Positions 1 through 9,342 are shown, numbered from the stretch's first letter. The stretch is 64,000 nt of DNA from Mytilus edulis (GCF_963676685.1 NC_092346.1:91484255-91548254); one strand, 5' to 3'. Numbers and translations are program-made. Notes: generated by a model from the letters alone, not told the origin.

Positions 1-975
1 ACTTGTACAAAATCGAAAAATAAGATGATATTGATCTCAATAACTTTTTTTATTATTCCTTCATGTTAGTGTGTTTTGTCCTTTTTTGATACAGTTAATG
101 TCCAGGGGTCGGTATTACGAAGCATTCCTAAGATCTGTCATAAGATATATCTTAGGACATGTCTTATGATCCTTTTATGACTATCTATGGACGTATCTTT
201 ATTTAATGAATTATAATTGTGAGTGTCCACTTTGAAGGCAATAGTAAAATACTTTCATTCTAATTGACACTAAAAAGACGTAAGAGGATAGCCAGGATAG
301 ATGTGTCTACAATTGAAATTGGGAATTGAAATGGGGTATGTGTCTAAAAGACAACAAGCCGCCCATGGACCAAACAACACCTAAAGGCCACAAATACATG
401 CTTTCAAAGTAGAGGATATATTTTAAACATCAAAATGACATTCGCCTCATGCAATGATCCTAGAGTTTATAAAACAAGATTGAGTTATAAATTTACATAA
501 GTCATGCTGAAGGCCAAAAATGTTGAAGAGTAGATCCAAAGATATTGATAATGAAGCGTGGTCAAATGAAAACTATTTCAGCTCACTCTTGCTTTTACAG
601 AGTAAGCATATAAGACATTGTTTTAGTCTTTGCATGCTATAAAATGAGAGGGAGGAGTATTACCCAAAATAATTCGGCATCGTTCTTAAATTTTTTGGAA
701 GAATTTAGTTACTAGTATCTAATGTAATTGTCATTGAGTTGAGGAAATGCAAGCTTTTAGTAAATAGTTTCACACTTATTTAAGCCATGATGGACTGCAT
801 ATAACATACAATTACATGAAAACACATTTGCCAACATAAGTCATGAAACATATATTTCTGAAACTTTGTGATCATTGTCCTCTACAGAAAAAGACACGTT
901 CTGGCCTATTTATTGTTGTTCTTTATGCATTGGTGAATTTAAATGTATATTTTACCTCATTTAGATTAATTTTAA
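1..975. other. Non-coding left edge with repeat relics
   Basis: No gene is visible. Positions 110-190 hold a short palindromic stretch in which the motif ataagatatatctta and its variants recur. Positions 318-405 resemble a diverged copy of the SINE-like repeat seen better preserved at 57753 and 63905 (shared words such as gaaatgggg, gtgtc and gacaacaa). The short open frame at 843-1025 has no recognisable domain and I treat it as chance. Confidence 0.5.
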
Positions 976-1140
976 TTTTGTACAAGTTAAAACCATTTTT
1001 TAGCAATATTTTGTACAGGTTATAACATGTATGAGGTACTTTTGTACATGTTATAACTTGTATTTTTGCATTATACAAGTTATAACATGTACAATATTTT
1101 TGTACATGTTATAACCTGTACAAAATCGCAACTTGTACAC
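976..1140. repeat. Array of GTACA..GTTATAAC..TGTAC palindromes
   Basis: Four to five near-palindromic units of about 20 bp follow each other at roughly 25-45 bp spacing (around 1012, 1040, 1074 and 1100, with a half unit at 976). Each has a GTTATAAC core flanked by TGTACA-like arms. The array ends abruptly where the truncated LTR begins at 1145. The first bases of the window (acttgtacaaaatcg) resemble 1124-1140, so the array may be part of a larger repeat. Confidence 0.6.
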
Positions 1141-1144
1141 GACA

Positions 1145-1216
1145 TATATAACAAAATCATATACGGACTGAACAGTATTTCCGGAAACGCGGATTCAACC
1201 CCCTATATATATTACA
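1145..1216 (-). repeat. Truncated 3' LTR (72 bp)
   Basis: These 72 bp match 9271-9342 base for base and include the LTR end ATTACA (plus strand). The match stops sharply at 1145, where the GTTATAAC palindrome array starts, so the distal 120 bp of the LTR are absent. Confidence 0.92.
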
Positions 1217-1225
1217 TCCCCCCGA
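1217..1225 (-). other. Polypurine tract
   Basis: On the sense strand TCGGGGGGA lies directly before the TGTAAT start of the 3' LTR. This is the position and composition expected for the plus-strand primer of an LTR retrotransposon. Confidence 0.8.
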
Positions 1226-2733
1226 CAAAAGAAAAATGTAAATTTTGCTCAGGGTTGAATTCGCTTTACAATATATATGCACCAACTCATTCATATACCA
1301 TCTCAAAACACAGCATGAAAAATTACAATTATCTGACGTTGCGAAATCTCAACTTTTGAAAGTTAGTAGTTAAATATATTTTTACAGATCCGAAATTGTT
1401 TCGTGATACATGTATCATTGAGTAATAAATTCAACAGAGCCCCTAACTCTTACAATATTGTGAAGATGTCCTATAATGATCACATTTCATAAGTTGCAAG
1501 TTTCAAAAAAAAATATATCAACTGTCTCTCACAGAATCATGGTGCACCAAACCCATTTACGCACACACACTCTCATAAAAAATATAAAATTGCTAACAGA
1601 TAAAACATATCAGAAAGATACAATTCACAGGGTTTATTTATGAAATTATCTCGATATCACTAACATAGATCCCAGATAATACACTCCTCATAAAAGTTCC
1701 AAAAGGACGTTAACTACAGATTTCCGTCTTTATACCATGCAAAAAAAACCCAACAGAACAAAAAAAAAAATTCTCTCTACATTTTCCTTAATTTGCTCGC
1801 TAATGAAACTGTATATCACTTTCATGTTTCCTTAAAAACCACTAAATACAAAATGAACCATATTCATACGATCTCATCAACATATTTCAAAAATAGTGAA
1901 GATCGATGTTCAAGATACAAAATTCGGCATTTTTCATAGAAAATAATTATTGAATTACAAATCTGAAAACGCAGTACCAACTTTCTGCTATTATGTTACA
2001 AAATTGAATAAATCAAATATTAATGACTAGATAATTCAAACTTGATACTCATGTGAATGAAATTGAAATAAAAATCTACATGTATAAAAATGTGTTTAGC
2101 ATAATGTCATGTATACGCAACTCGTATCAACAATCGTTCATTATTTTCCTCAGAATAATAAAAAAAATCAAGCATATTAAACATACATAATACGAATTGT
2201 TCAAGTATTTCAAAAAGATAAATAATATCAACATATGCAAAAAAAAATCTTAAGCAGTTAATAATCAGTTTCCATGTACATGTATATTATATATGCAAAC
2301 AAACTAATGTCCATATATTTAAAAAAAAAGTTCTTATTGAATAACATTGAAATAGGGCTCCGCTCTGTACTGAATTTCATCTGATATCATAGTAACGGAT
2401 TGTCATGAGATAAATCCCACGGACAAAAACATGAAAAGTTCGCCAGAAAAAGTCGTTGTACCATCATCAAAGGGCATTGTCATGAGATAAATCTCACGGA
2501 CAATAAGTTCAAGAAAAACATCGCTGTACACAGATTAATAAATTGTCATGAGATAAATCTCACGGACAAAAAGGTTCAAAATAAACATCCTCGTCAAGCA
2601 TTGGCAATTGTCTTGAATTTTACAACAAATATGTACAATATGAGCGTTCCATAAAATTAAACGCTCACGTCTGAATAAAACATTAAAAAAAAAACGGTGT
2701 ATCATGAGGTAAACCTCACGGACACAAAACGAC
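1226..2733 (-). other. Long 3' noncoding region of the retrotransposon
   Basis: About 1.5 kb between the pol stop and the polypurine tract has no open frame of note on the sense strand and no env-like gene. It is AT-rich. Its pol-proximal 330 bp contain four copies of the hairpin described separately. Confidence 0.7.
2401..2724 (-). repeat. Four hairpin repeats after pol
   Basis: Copies at 2401-2425, 2478-2502, 2544-2568 and 2700-2724. Each has an outer stem TGTC/GACA, a 1x2 internal loop and an inner stem of six pairs (TGAGAT/ATCTCA or variants) closed by a two-base loop. In the copy at 2700 the inner stem is GAGGT/ACCTC, a compensated change. In the copies at 2401 and 2700 single changes give G.U pairs on the minus (sense) strand but mismatches on the plus strand, consistent with function as RNA of the element. 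Confidence 0.85.
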
Positions 2734-5517
2734 TTAAAGAATTTGTGGAGGTGGTCGGTGGTTTATCAAATCACGGGTTTTCTTGTCAAAATCGGACTCC
2801 TTTAGCCAACGGGCATTTTGAGCCGGTTCTCCAATGAAATGAACTAAATAACTCATTGTTCCGTCCACAATTTTCCTAGCAAGTATTCGTTTAACTTTGT
2901 AAAAACGATTTTCATCACTCGAAACAGTTTTGTCTCCTGGATCGGTGAAACTTTCATTTTCAAACCGAGCTGGTTTCTTTTTTAATCGGGTTGATTTCCG
3001 GATTGGGGACTGAATACTTTTCCCTTTGCACTTTTTTGTTTGTTCGTCTGTCGCATTGTTTGAATTGTTATTCATCACAATTTTTCCTGTGTCGTTATCT
3101 GTATCATTTGAATCATTGTCATTTATTTCAGAATGTGACACTGTCGTATTCGATAATTCACTTGTTTCAGAGAAGTCCGATGCAGTATTTTGGTCCGTGG
3201 TTGTATTTACATGCATTTTTGTTTCAACTTGATCCATGAAGTATTGTGCAGGATTTGGTTGACGCACGTACGCCGGTTTTATCCGATTAATGTGAATAGG
3301 ATTCGGAAGGCATTTTTGTGAATCTGGGTCCTTCAAAACTACCATATGAGGACTGTGAATTTTATGAATGATATATGGCCCAGCATAACGGTATTTCAGT
3401 TTTTGTCCCTGTCCTGTAGGATTTTTGCTGAGATAAACATAATCATGTTCTGCGTACTGTAGAGGGTTCAAACTGTCATTTACACGTTCCACCATTTTTA
3501 TTTGAGAAGTTAATGCATGTTCTTTCACTTCTGATCGAATTATTTCTAATCTTGCGCACAAATTTTGAACATATTCATGACAATCGTTTGGAAGCGTGTT
3601 TATATCCTGTCTAAAATGTCCGGTTAATGGAAAATTAGGCCTCCTGCCGTAAACTATCTCAAATGGAGAATATCCTAGACTGGCGTTAACGGTATTGTTC
3701 ATTGAGAAAAGAATACAAGGTAATAAATCTTGCCAGTTCTTACCATCTGCAATGTATGGAGTCATGCGTTCGGCTAAAGTTCTATGCGAACGTTCGCACG
3801 CACCCAGACAGTGATGTGCAAAACTCGGGGTGTATTCATGATTTATGTCTAGTAATCGGCAAACTTCTTTGAAACATTTACTGATGAATTCGGAGCCTTG
3901 ATCGCTGATTATAGTATCAAATACACCAAACTGCGAAACCATCCTGAATAAAACTTCAGACACTGTAATAGTATCGGCGGTAGGAATAGCCTCGGCAAAT
4001 ACAAACTTACTAAAAAGGTCAATCGCCGTGCAAACATATTGATTTCCTGTTGGAGATATTGGATTTATTGGTCCAAAAATGTCGATTTGCCACACTTGAA
4101 ACGGCGAATCTGGCGTACGGTATGCGACAATTCCGGCCTTAGTGTTGATTTTTGTCAATTTCCTTCTTTGACATGCCGGACAACTTTTTATATAGTCAGA
4201 AATTTTCTGCGCCAATTTTGAAAAGAAATATTTTTCCTTTATTAAGTCAATTGTATGTTGTATTCCGCCATGTCCGCCAAGAGATGAGTCATGATACATA
4301 GAAATAACGGTTTTCACTACAACTGCTGGTAAAACTAGTTGGTAATTTTTTAGATTTTTAGCGCGCTTTGATTTTGCAATTCGAGAATGAAAAAGTAATC
4401 CGTTTATCAACATAAAATCAGGCGATTGCAAAAGTAGTTTTCGGGCCTCTTTTTGTGATTTCGGCAGTTCTCCCTTATCCAAGTACGAAACAAATTTTCC
4501 GTATTCTGAATCTTTCCGTTGTAGATTGCTTAAACTTTCTACACTAAAGTCAGATCTCTCGAACAGATCTATCATTTCAACTTGACTTCTCATTTGGTTA
4601 TCCTGATCCGTATTCACATCCGTTGTAAGATTGAAAATATCCGAATCATGTTCATTTAAAACAGTTGATTGATCATCACTACTACGATCTGTTGATGGTA
4701 CGCTTATATCGGTATCTACGGTATTTGTCGGATTTTGTATTTCAATATTTTGTTTCATATCATTGTCGGAAACGATCTCTATATCTGTGTTGTTTACTGA
4801 AACTGGGTTATTTTCGGACGGATTTATTCTAATATTTGGAATGGAAAGTAATTTTCTCTTTGAAACAATTTTGCGTTTTAGTTTGTTTTGTTTGCAAGGA
4901 ACATCATCTTCCGTATCGGCATCATATTCTGCTGTCGTTTGTAAGTCGGGTTTGTGTTGATAATCCGGATTTAATGAATTGAAATTTGATGTTAAATTTT
5001 GATCAACTCGAATATTGTTTATCTGGTCGTTTTCACTAGAATCCGAATGTCTAAATGATGGAAATTTGTATCCACCTTCAATGTTTATATCACCTACTAT
5101 TTCCTCCTTATACGGGAAGTATGGGTCTTCAATATCAGGACTAATAAATCCATCAGAAATCTCCTGCCGCGGAATACGCGATAGGGCATCGGCAACCTGC
5201 ATATCCCTTGCTGGTTTATAGCGAAGATCAAAATTATATTGTTGGAGTATGGCGATCCAGCGCTCATAAATTGCTCCCTTCAGCTGTTTTTGAAACAAAG
5301 GCTTTAAAGCCTGGTGATCGCATTCAACGATAAATCTACGGCCACGCAAGTATACAGAACAATCAAGAATTGCAGTCACCATTCCAAGTAATTCAAGTTT
5401 GGTGGGGCCATAAGATCTTTGCCAACGACTTAATGATTTTGAACCAAAACGGACCACTCTGATCATGTCCTCCTCATGTTCATCAGTATGAATCTGGTAA
5501 AGAACGTATCCTATGCC
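2734..5517 (-). CDS. pol: Ty3/gypsy pol, second part: RNase H, integrase, chromodomain
   Basis: This frame continues the upstream pol frame directly after a TAG at 5520-5518, so it is a fragment of one polyprotein and not a separate gene; the methionine at 5466 is incidental. The RNase H domain shows a GSKSLS segment, KLELLG, and DHQALKPL. An acidic, Asn/Asp/Ser-rich linker of over 200 residues follows. The integrase then has an HHCC zinc finger (HGG...CPACQRRK) and the DDE triad in WQIDIFGP, SDQGSEF and GACERSHRT, followed by a GPY module. A Ser/Asn/Asp-rich stretch and the basic motif RKSTRLKKKPARFE lead to a C-terminal chromodomain (YKVKRILARK...YLVHFIG...WLKESDF). The frame is open to its stop at 2734. 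Confidence 0.92.
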   Translation of the reverse strand, partial: GIGYVLYQIHTDEHEEDMIRVVRFGSKSLSRWQRSYGPTKLELLGMVTAILDCSVYLRGRRFIVECDHQALKPLFQKQLKGAIYERWIAILQQYNFDLRYKPARDMQVADALSRIPRQEISDGFISPDIEDPYFPYKEEIVGDINIEGGYKFPSFRHSDSSENDQINNIRVDQNLTSNFNSLNPDYQHKPDLQTTAEYDADTEDDVPCKQNKLKRKIVSKRKLLSIPNIRINPSENNPVSVNNTDIEIVSDNDMKQNIEIQNPTNTVDTDISVPSTDRSSDDQSTVLNEHDSDIFNLTTDVNTDQDNQMRSQVEMIDLFERSDFSVESLSNLQRKDSEYGKFVSYLDKGELPKSQKEARKLLLQSPDFMLINGLLFHSRIAKSKRAKNLKNYQLVLPAVVVKTVISMYHDSSLGGHGGIQHTIDLIKEKYFFSKLAQKISDYIKSCPACQRRKLTKINTKAGIVAYRTPDSPFQVWQIDIFGPINPISPTGNQYVCTAIDLFSKFVFAEAIPTADTITVSEVLFRMVSQFGVFDTIISDQGSEFISKCFKEVCRLLDINHEYTPSFAHHCLGACERSHRTLAERMTPYIADGKNWQDLLPCILFSMNNTVNASLGYSPFEIVYGRRPNFPLTGHFRQDINTLPNDCHEYVQNLCARLEIIRSEVKEHALTSQIKMVERVNDSLNPLQYAEHDYVYLSKNPTGQGQKLKYRYAGPYIIHKIHSPHMVVLKDPDSQKCLPNPIHINRIKPAYVRQPNPAQYFMDQVETKMHVNTTTDQNTASDFSETSELSNTTVSHSEINDNDSNDTDNDTGKIVMNNNSNNATDEQTKKCKGKSIQSPIRKSTRLKKKPARFENESFTDPGDKTVSSDENRFYKVKRILARKIVDGTMSYLVHFIGEPAQNARWLKESDFDKKTRDLINHRPPPQIL

Positions 5518-7560
5518 CTAACTGGATGTATCAACCGCCAAATGAAATGGTATATTGTAATTTGGAAATGCAAGAACTGGTGAATTTAAAAGCAAATTTT
5601 TCAGTTTTTGAAAGGCATTTTCTTGCACCGCAGACCACCGAAATTTCATATTTTTCCTAAGTAATTTTGTCATTGGTTCTATTTCTGAGCTAAAATTTGG
5701 AATGTATTTTCTAAACCAATTTAGTAGACCGACGACACGGCGTAGTTCTTTAACAGATTTTGGAGAAGGATAATCCTTGATCGCTTGCAACCTTTCCGGT
5801 GGGGGCTGAATGCCTTTGCTGGAAATTAAATGCCCCAGAAAAACGCATGACTGCTGTGCAAAGCTACATTTCTGGGGTCCTAGTTTAAGACCGGCTTCTT
5901 TCAAGCGGCCGAAAACAGTGTTCAAGTCATCGATATGTTGGTCAAAAGTTTCTGATGCTATAAGAATATCATCCAAGTAACATAAGCACACTTTAAATGT
6001 CAATCCCTGTAGAATTTTATCCATCAATAACTGAAATGATGAAGGCGCAGAACTTAACCCCATTGGAAGTCGACGAAATTTGAAAGTTCCAAAACATGTA
6101 TTGAACGCAGTGTACTTTTGGCTGTCTTTATCTACAGGCATTTGGAAAAATCCTGAGCTTAAGTCGATTGAAGCCAGATAATTTGGAGTTTTCCCAGAAA
6201 ATGATTCAGTTAGTTCGGTCAGATCAGGAATAAAATACGAAAAATCTTGAACTTGGGAGTTTAAATAGCGAAAGTCGCAACAAAATCTGTACTTAGCACT
6301 GCTCTTTTGTGAATGTTCTTGTTGTTTCTTGTTTCGATCTTGTTTTGAAACCAAAACAATAGGACTGATTATTGGAACATCCTCAGTTTCACTGACTGGC
6401 GCTATTATATTTTGACGAAGGAGTTCATCAAGGTGTTCACGTAAGGCCTCTTTTTTATCAGGTGGAAGTCTATAAGGTCTTTGGTTTTTAGGTTTAAAGT
6501 CGGATTTCATGCATATTTTATGATGAACAATGTCTGTGTATCCTAAATCTGGATTTTCATCCGTTACAAACAAACATTTATTTGACTGCAAACACTGACT
6601 AAGTTTTGATTTTTCAGTATCGGACAAGTGACTAGGTATATCAAAGTAAGATAAAAATTTGCTATCATCACTTTCATTCTCCGTTCTATGACTTAACTGA
6701 ACATTTTGCACACTTTGCATTTTACCATTGTCCGGTTCTAATGACGTGATTGAATAATCAGTATCTAATACTTTAAAAATTGCTAAAACTTTCCCTCTTT
6801 GAATTGTGATAGGTTCATTAGTAACGTTCATTAGTTTTACCGGCACTGAGTTTTTCTGATCAACTGACACTACAGCCTTAGCTGTTAATAAACCTATTTT
6901 GTTCATATAGTCACTACTAGTACATATGCCCTGCGTACCGTATAATACATTCTTTCCAAGTTTACTCCACATAAAAAATTCTGAATTTGCAGGGACAGAA
7001 ATTCGTTTTTGACACTTAACCTTCACAGTCTTAGTATTTATATACAATTTACCAAAATCAAGCACTATCTTGTTAGTAAATAAATAATTGGTACCTAAAA
7101 TCAACGGATTCGAGGTTTGAGATAGTATGTACACATGTAACCAATGTTTGCCAGTCGGAACTTTGATCTTTATACGTGCTGTACCAACAATATTTATTGA
7201 CGCATTATTTGCCAAAAGTATCTTTTCGTTTGCACTTTTAAAAGAATTACGGTAATGTTCTGGCAACGAATTAAAAAGTTGTTGTGATATTACATTTATG
7301 GAACTGCCACTATCTATAAGTGCGGCTATCTCTATATTGTCTATAGTAACTGGCATATATAAAAATTTGGGGCGAGATGACTCCTCTCCTTCTATTTCAG
7401 AACAAGTACTATCATATGAGTCAGATTCATTATTGTCACAAGTATAATTACAAGATTGTACATGTACGTTGTGTTGTCTACTAGGAGAGCGACTACGCCT
7501 TCTGGCACTTAAGGGTGGTCGCCCGAGGGAGCGTGCCCAGTGTCCCCCGGGTTCTGACGG
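5518..7560 (-). CDS. pol: Ty3/gypsy pol, first part: protease and reverse transcriptase
   Basis: The frame is open from the -1 frameshift site at 7560 (the first methionine, at 7356, is probably not the start). The segment before the protease is Ser/Arg-rich, then acidic. The retropepsin has its active-site triad in LIDSGSS and the flap-proximal LILGTNYL. The reverse transcriptase shows IDLSSGFFQ (motif A), FRRLPMGLSSAPSSFQ (motif B) and YLDDILI (motif C), then the connection domain with FLGHLIS and VKELRRVVGLLNWFRKYIPNF. The frame ends at a TAG at 5520-5518, exactly where RNase H begins. Downstream coding is in the same frame, so the stop is a nonsense mutation in this copy, not a normal gene end. 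Confidence 0.93.
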   Translation of the reverse strand, partial: PSEPGGHWARSLGRPPLSARRRSRSPSRQHNVHVQSCNYTCDNNESDSYDSTCSEIEGEESSRPKFLYMPVTIDNIEIAALIDSGSSINVISQQLFNSLPEHYRNSFKSANEKILLANNASINIVGTARIKIKVPTGKHWLHVYILSQTSNPLILGTNYLFTNKIVLDFGKLYINTKTVKVKCQKRISVPANSEFFMWSKLGKNVLYGTQGICTSSDYMNKIGLLTAKAVVSVDQKNSVPVKLMNVTNEPITIQRGKVLAIFKVLDTDYSITSLEPDNGKMQSVQNVQLSHRTENESDDSKFLSYFDIPSHLSDTEKSKLSQCLQSNKCLFVTDENPDLGYTDIVHHKICMKSDFKPKNQRPYRLPPDKKEALREHLDELLRQNIIAPVSETEDVPIISPIVLVSKQDRNKKQQEHSQKSSAKYRFCCDFRYLNSQVQDFSYFIPDLTELTESFSGKTPNYLASIDLSSGFFQMPVDKDSQKYTAFNTCFGTFKFRRLPMGLSSAPSSFQLLMDKILQGLTFKVCLCYLDDILIASETFDQHIDDLNTVFGRLKEAGLKLGPQKCSFAQQSCVFLGHLISSKGIQPPPERLQAIKDYPSPKSVKELRRVVGLLNWFRKYIPNFSSEIEPMTKLLRKNMKFRWSAVQENAFQKLKNLLLNSPVLAFPNYNIPFHLAVDTSS

Positions 7561-8855
7561 TTTCCCTGTTGGCTTGAAAAACGTAAACAGTGCGACGCTG
7601 AATGCCCATACTGACTACAGAGCTGACATTGTGAACTTGGGTTAGCCTGACCTTCACCATCCCACATACAATCGCGCCTAAAATGTTGTGGCCCTTTACA
7701 AGCGTGACAATAAAAGGGTGGACGATTTTCGGGCCGCCTGTTCAAATTGTAATCCCGCTGTTCTTTAGGGTAATCAGACTGACGGAAATTTTGATAATTT
7801 TGCCTGCGATTTTGAGGTTGCTGTCTGGGCTGTTCTGATTGAGCTGAAAGTTTTTGTATTGCACTTGTCAAATCTTGAATTTGTGATTTCAGTTCATGTA
7901 CGACTGACGGGTTTTGTTCGGCAAGAACAGCTTTAGGTGTAATTTGTTGTTTGATGGCAGAAACAGATATTTCATCATGTAACCTGTACCCGTATGCTTC
8001 GCCCATTTTGGCAGCTGATAGTGCACTATTACTGTCTTTGTGGTTACCTGCCCCTACAAAGAAAGCTAACTTTTCGGGAAGACCCTTGATGAATTTGGTG
8101 AGAATATCATGATCAGCTTTGTGTAATAATTGAGCTTTTTCTACAAGCTGGCAGTAAAAATCTTCGAGTGCTTGACCCGGTGACAACTTTATGTGTTCAA
8201 AACCCTCATTTTCTAGCATGATTGTTGGACTTTGCCAATCGAGATTAACATATTTTCTCTTAAACAGTTCAATAAGTTTTTCCCAGGAGCTTTTGTCATT
8301 GGATGTTAATGAGTTAAACCACGTGAGGGCTGGGCCCGTTAACTGGAGATGAAAAGCTGCTATTCGCCTTTGGTTTTCATAAGGCATGATATTATGTAGT
8401 GTAGCAAAAGAGTCAAATTCACGCAAGAAAACAAGTCCATTTTCATGGGGATATCCCCCGAATTTCCTACACGGAGCTAATTTTTCCATGACAGCTGTAT
8501 GTACTATTCTAGGTATACTTGTATGTTCTAATCTAGGCGTACTTGTAGTGTAACATGCACTTGTGTTATAAGTCAAATTATTTTGATGCAATCTGTTAAC
8601 CAAACTTATTTGTGGTGTTAAAATTGGCATAGAACTATCTAATTTGTTGGTTTGAGAGGGCCTAGTCGGGGCTAATAAATGTAAACTTTGATCTAATTCT
8701 TGGTTTTGAGAAGGCCTAGTCGGTGCCAATAAATATGAACTTAAAAGTGAATCATCGGTAAATTCGTCGTCCGTTTCAACTAATGAGTGTAAACTTAAAG
8801 TAGACTCACCATCGCTCATATCATTTAAATTGCTATATTTCGGCGCCGACATCAA
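7509..8855 (-). CDS. gag: Ty3/gypsy Gag with two zinc knuckles
   Basis: A 448-residue frame with its start about 295 nt downstream of the 5' LTR. The N-terminal 100 residues are Ser/Thr-rich and contain LLAPTRPSQ twice (residues about 42-50 and 59-67). The middle shows a capsid-type retrotransposon Gag region (FLREFDSFATLHNI, AAFHLQLTGPALTWFNSL, LIELFKRKYV, FIKGLPEKLAFFV). After a Gln/Asn/Arg-rich linker come two CX2CX4HX4C knuckles (CHACKGPQHFRRDC and CQLCSQYGHSASHC) for nucleic-acid binding. The last codons overlap the pol frame and carry the slippery site. The frame is intact. Confidence 0.93.
   Translation of the reverse strand: MMSAPKYSNLNDMSDGESTLSLHSLVETDDEFTDDSLLSSYLLAPTRPSQNQELDQSLHLLAPTRPSQTNKLDSSMPILTPQISLVNRLHQNNLTYNTSACYTTSTPRLEHTSIPRIVHTAVMEKLAPCRKFGGYPHENGLVFLREFDSFATLHNIMPYENQRRIAAFHLQLTGPALTWFNSLTSNDKSSWEKLIELFKRKYVNLDWQSPTIMLENEGFEHIKLSPGQALEDFYCQLVEKAQLLHKADHDILTKFIKGLPEKLAFFVGAGNHKDSNSALSAAKMGEAYGYRLHDEISVSAIKQQITPKAVLAEQNPSVVHELKSQIQDLTSAIQKLSAQSEQPRQQPQNRRQNYQNFRQSDYPKEQRDYNLNRRPENRPPFYCHACKGPQHFRRDCMWDGEGQANPSSQCQLCSQYGHSASHCLRFSSQQGNRQNPGDTGHAPSGDHP
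7522..7566 (-). promoter_or_regulatory. -1 ribosomal frameshift signal between gag and pol
   Basis: On the sense strand the heptamer GGGAAAC (7566-7560) is read in gag frame as G GGA AAC, a canonical slippery site. After an 8-nt spacer comes a stem of nine pairs, CCCGGGGGA (7551-7543) with TCCCTCGGG (7530-7522), one pair being G.U, around a 12-nt loop. A -1 slip at this site enters the pol frame, which has no stop from 7560 to 5518. The gag stop lies at 7511-7509, so the signal sits in the gag/pol overlap. Confidence 0.85.
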
Positions 8856-8874
8856 CGAAGAAAAAAAACCAACA

Positions 8875-8963
8875 CTGTAATGAGATAAATCTCACGTACA
8901 GATAAAAAAATTAAATGTGCATGTTAAATAATACGCCTGTAATGAGATGAATCTCACGTACAG
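8875..8963 (-). repeat. Two hairpin repeats in the retrotransposon leader
   Basis: Copies at 8875-8901 and 8937-8963, between the primer site and gag. They share the inner stem TGAGAT/ATCTCA with the four copies behind pol, but the outer stem is CTGTA/TACAG where those have TGTC/GACA. Both sides of the pair have changed together. The second copy differs only in its two-base loop (ga for aa). Their position 20-110 nt upstream of the gag start suggests a role in translation or packaging, which is an inference. Confidence 0.85.
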
Positions 8964-9137
8964 AAAACTGGGATTCATAAGGCAACTTGAAGAAAATCAT
9001 AATCTGCATAAAAAATTTGACCACCCACGTGGTTTCCCCACTTCAGCAATGTTCAGTGAAAATTATGGGAAAAAAATTTTCAGTTCATTTCAGTTCAGGT
9101 TTACACAAATAAAGTCCTTTGAATGAAGTTATATTTC

Positions 9138-9150
9138 GGGTCCTCCGCCA
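9138..9150 (-). other. Primer binding site
   Basis: Directly downstream of the 5' LTR the sense strand reads TGGCGGAGGACCC. TGG pairs with the CCA end of a tRNA, and the following C implies a tRNA ending GCCA. I cannot say which tRNA primes. Confidence 0.7.
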
Positions 9151-9342
9151 TGTAATGATCCTGTATGGGGGTGCGAGAGGCAAAATATCAACAGCTAATA
9201 AAATTACGTCCTTTAATGGCACTTGCAAAACGAAAAAGAGACAGTACATGTGATTACGATTACATACATGTATATAACAAAATCATATACGGACTGAACA
9301 GTATTTCCGGAAACGCGGATTCAACCCCCTATATATATTACA
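9151..9342 (-). repeat. Complete 5' LTR (192 bp)
   Basis: Bounded by the inverted ends TGTAAT and ATTACA, with the primer site at one side and unrelated sequence (atggatgg) at the other. Its first 72 sense bases are identical to the 3' LTR remnant. A TATATATA run lies at the sense 5' end, followed by a G run. Confidence 0.9.

Larger units (their letters stand above)
1145..9342 (-). mobile_element. Ty3/gypsy chromodomain LTR retrotransposon, 3'-truncated
   Basis: In sense order (right to left): 5' LTR 9342-9151 (TGTAAT...ATTACA), primer binding site at 9150, leader with two hairpins, gag, -1 frameshift signal, pol (protease, reverse transcriptase, RNase H, integrase, chromodomain), long 3' noncoding region with four hairpins, polypurine tract 1225-1217, then only the first 72 bp of the 3' LTR. 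Those 72 bp are identical between the two LTRs, so the insertion is young. About 120 bp of the 3' LTR are missing at the 1144/1145 junction and pol has one nonsense codon, so this copy cannot be autonomous. The domain order and the C-terminal chromodomain point to the chromovirus branch of Metaviridae-type elements. That assignment is by motif reading only. Confidence 0.93.

Noticed and set aside
976..1140. CRISPR-like array
   Set aside because: The palindromic units are unequal, spacers are short and AT-rich, and the genome is animal.
5518..5520. Programmed stop readthrough
   Set aside because: Readthrough sites lie between gag and pol; this TAG is inside RNase H and a -1 frameshift signal already serves gag-pol.
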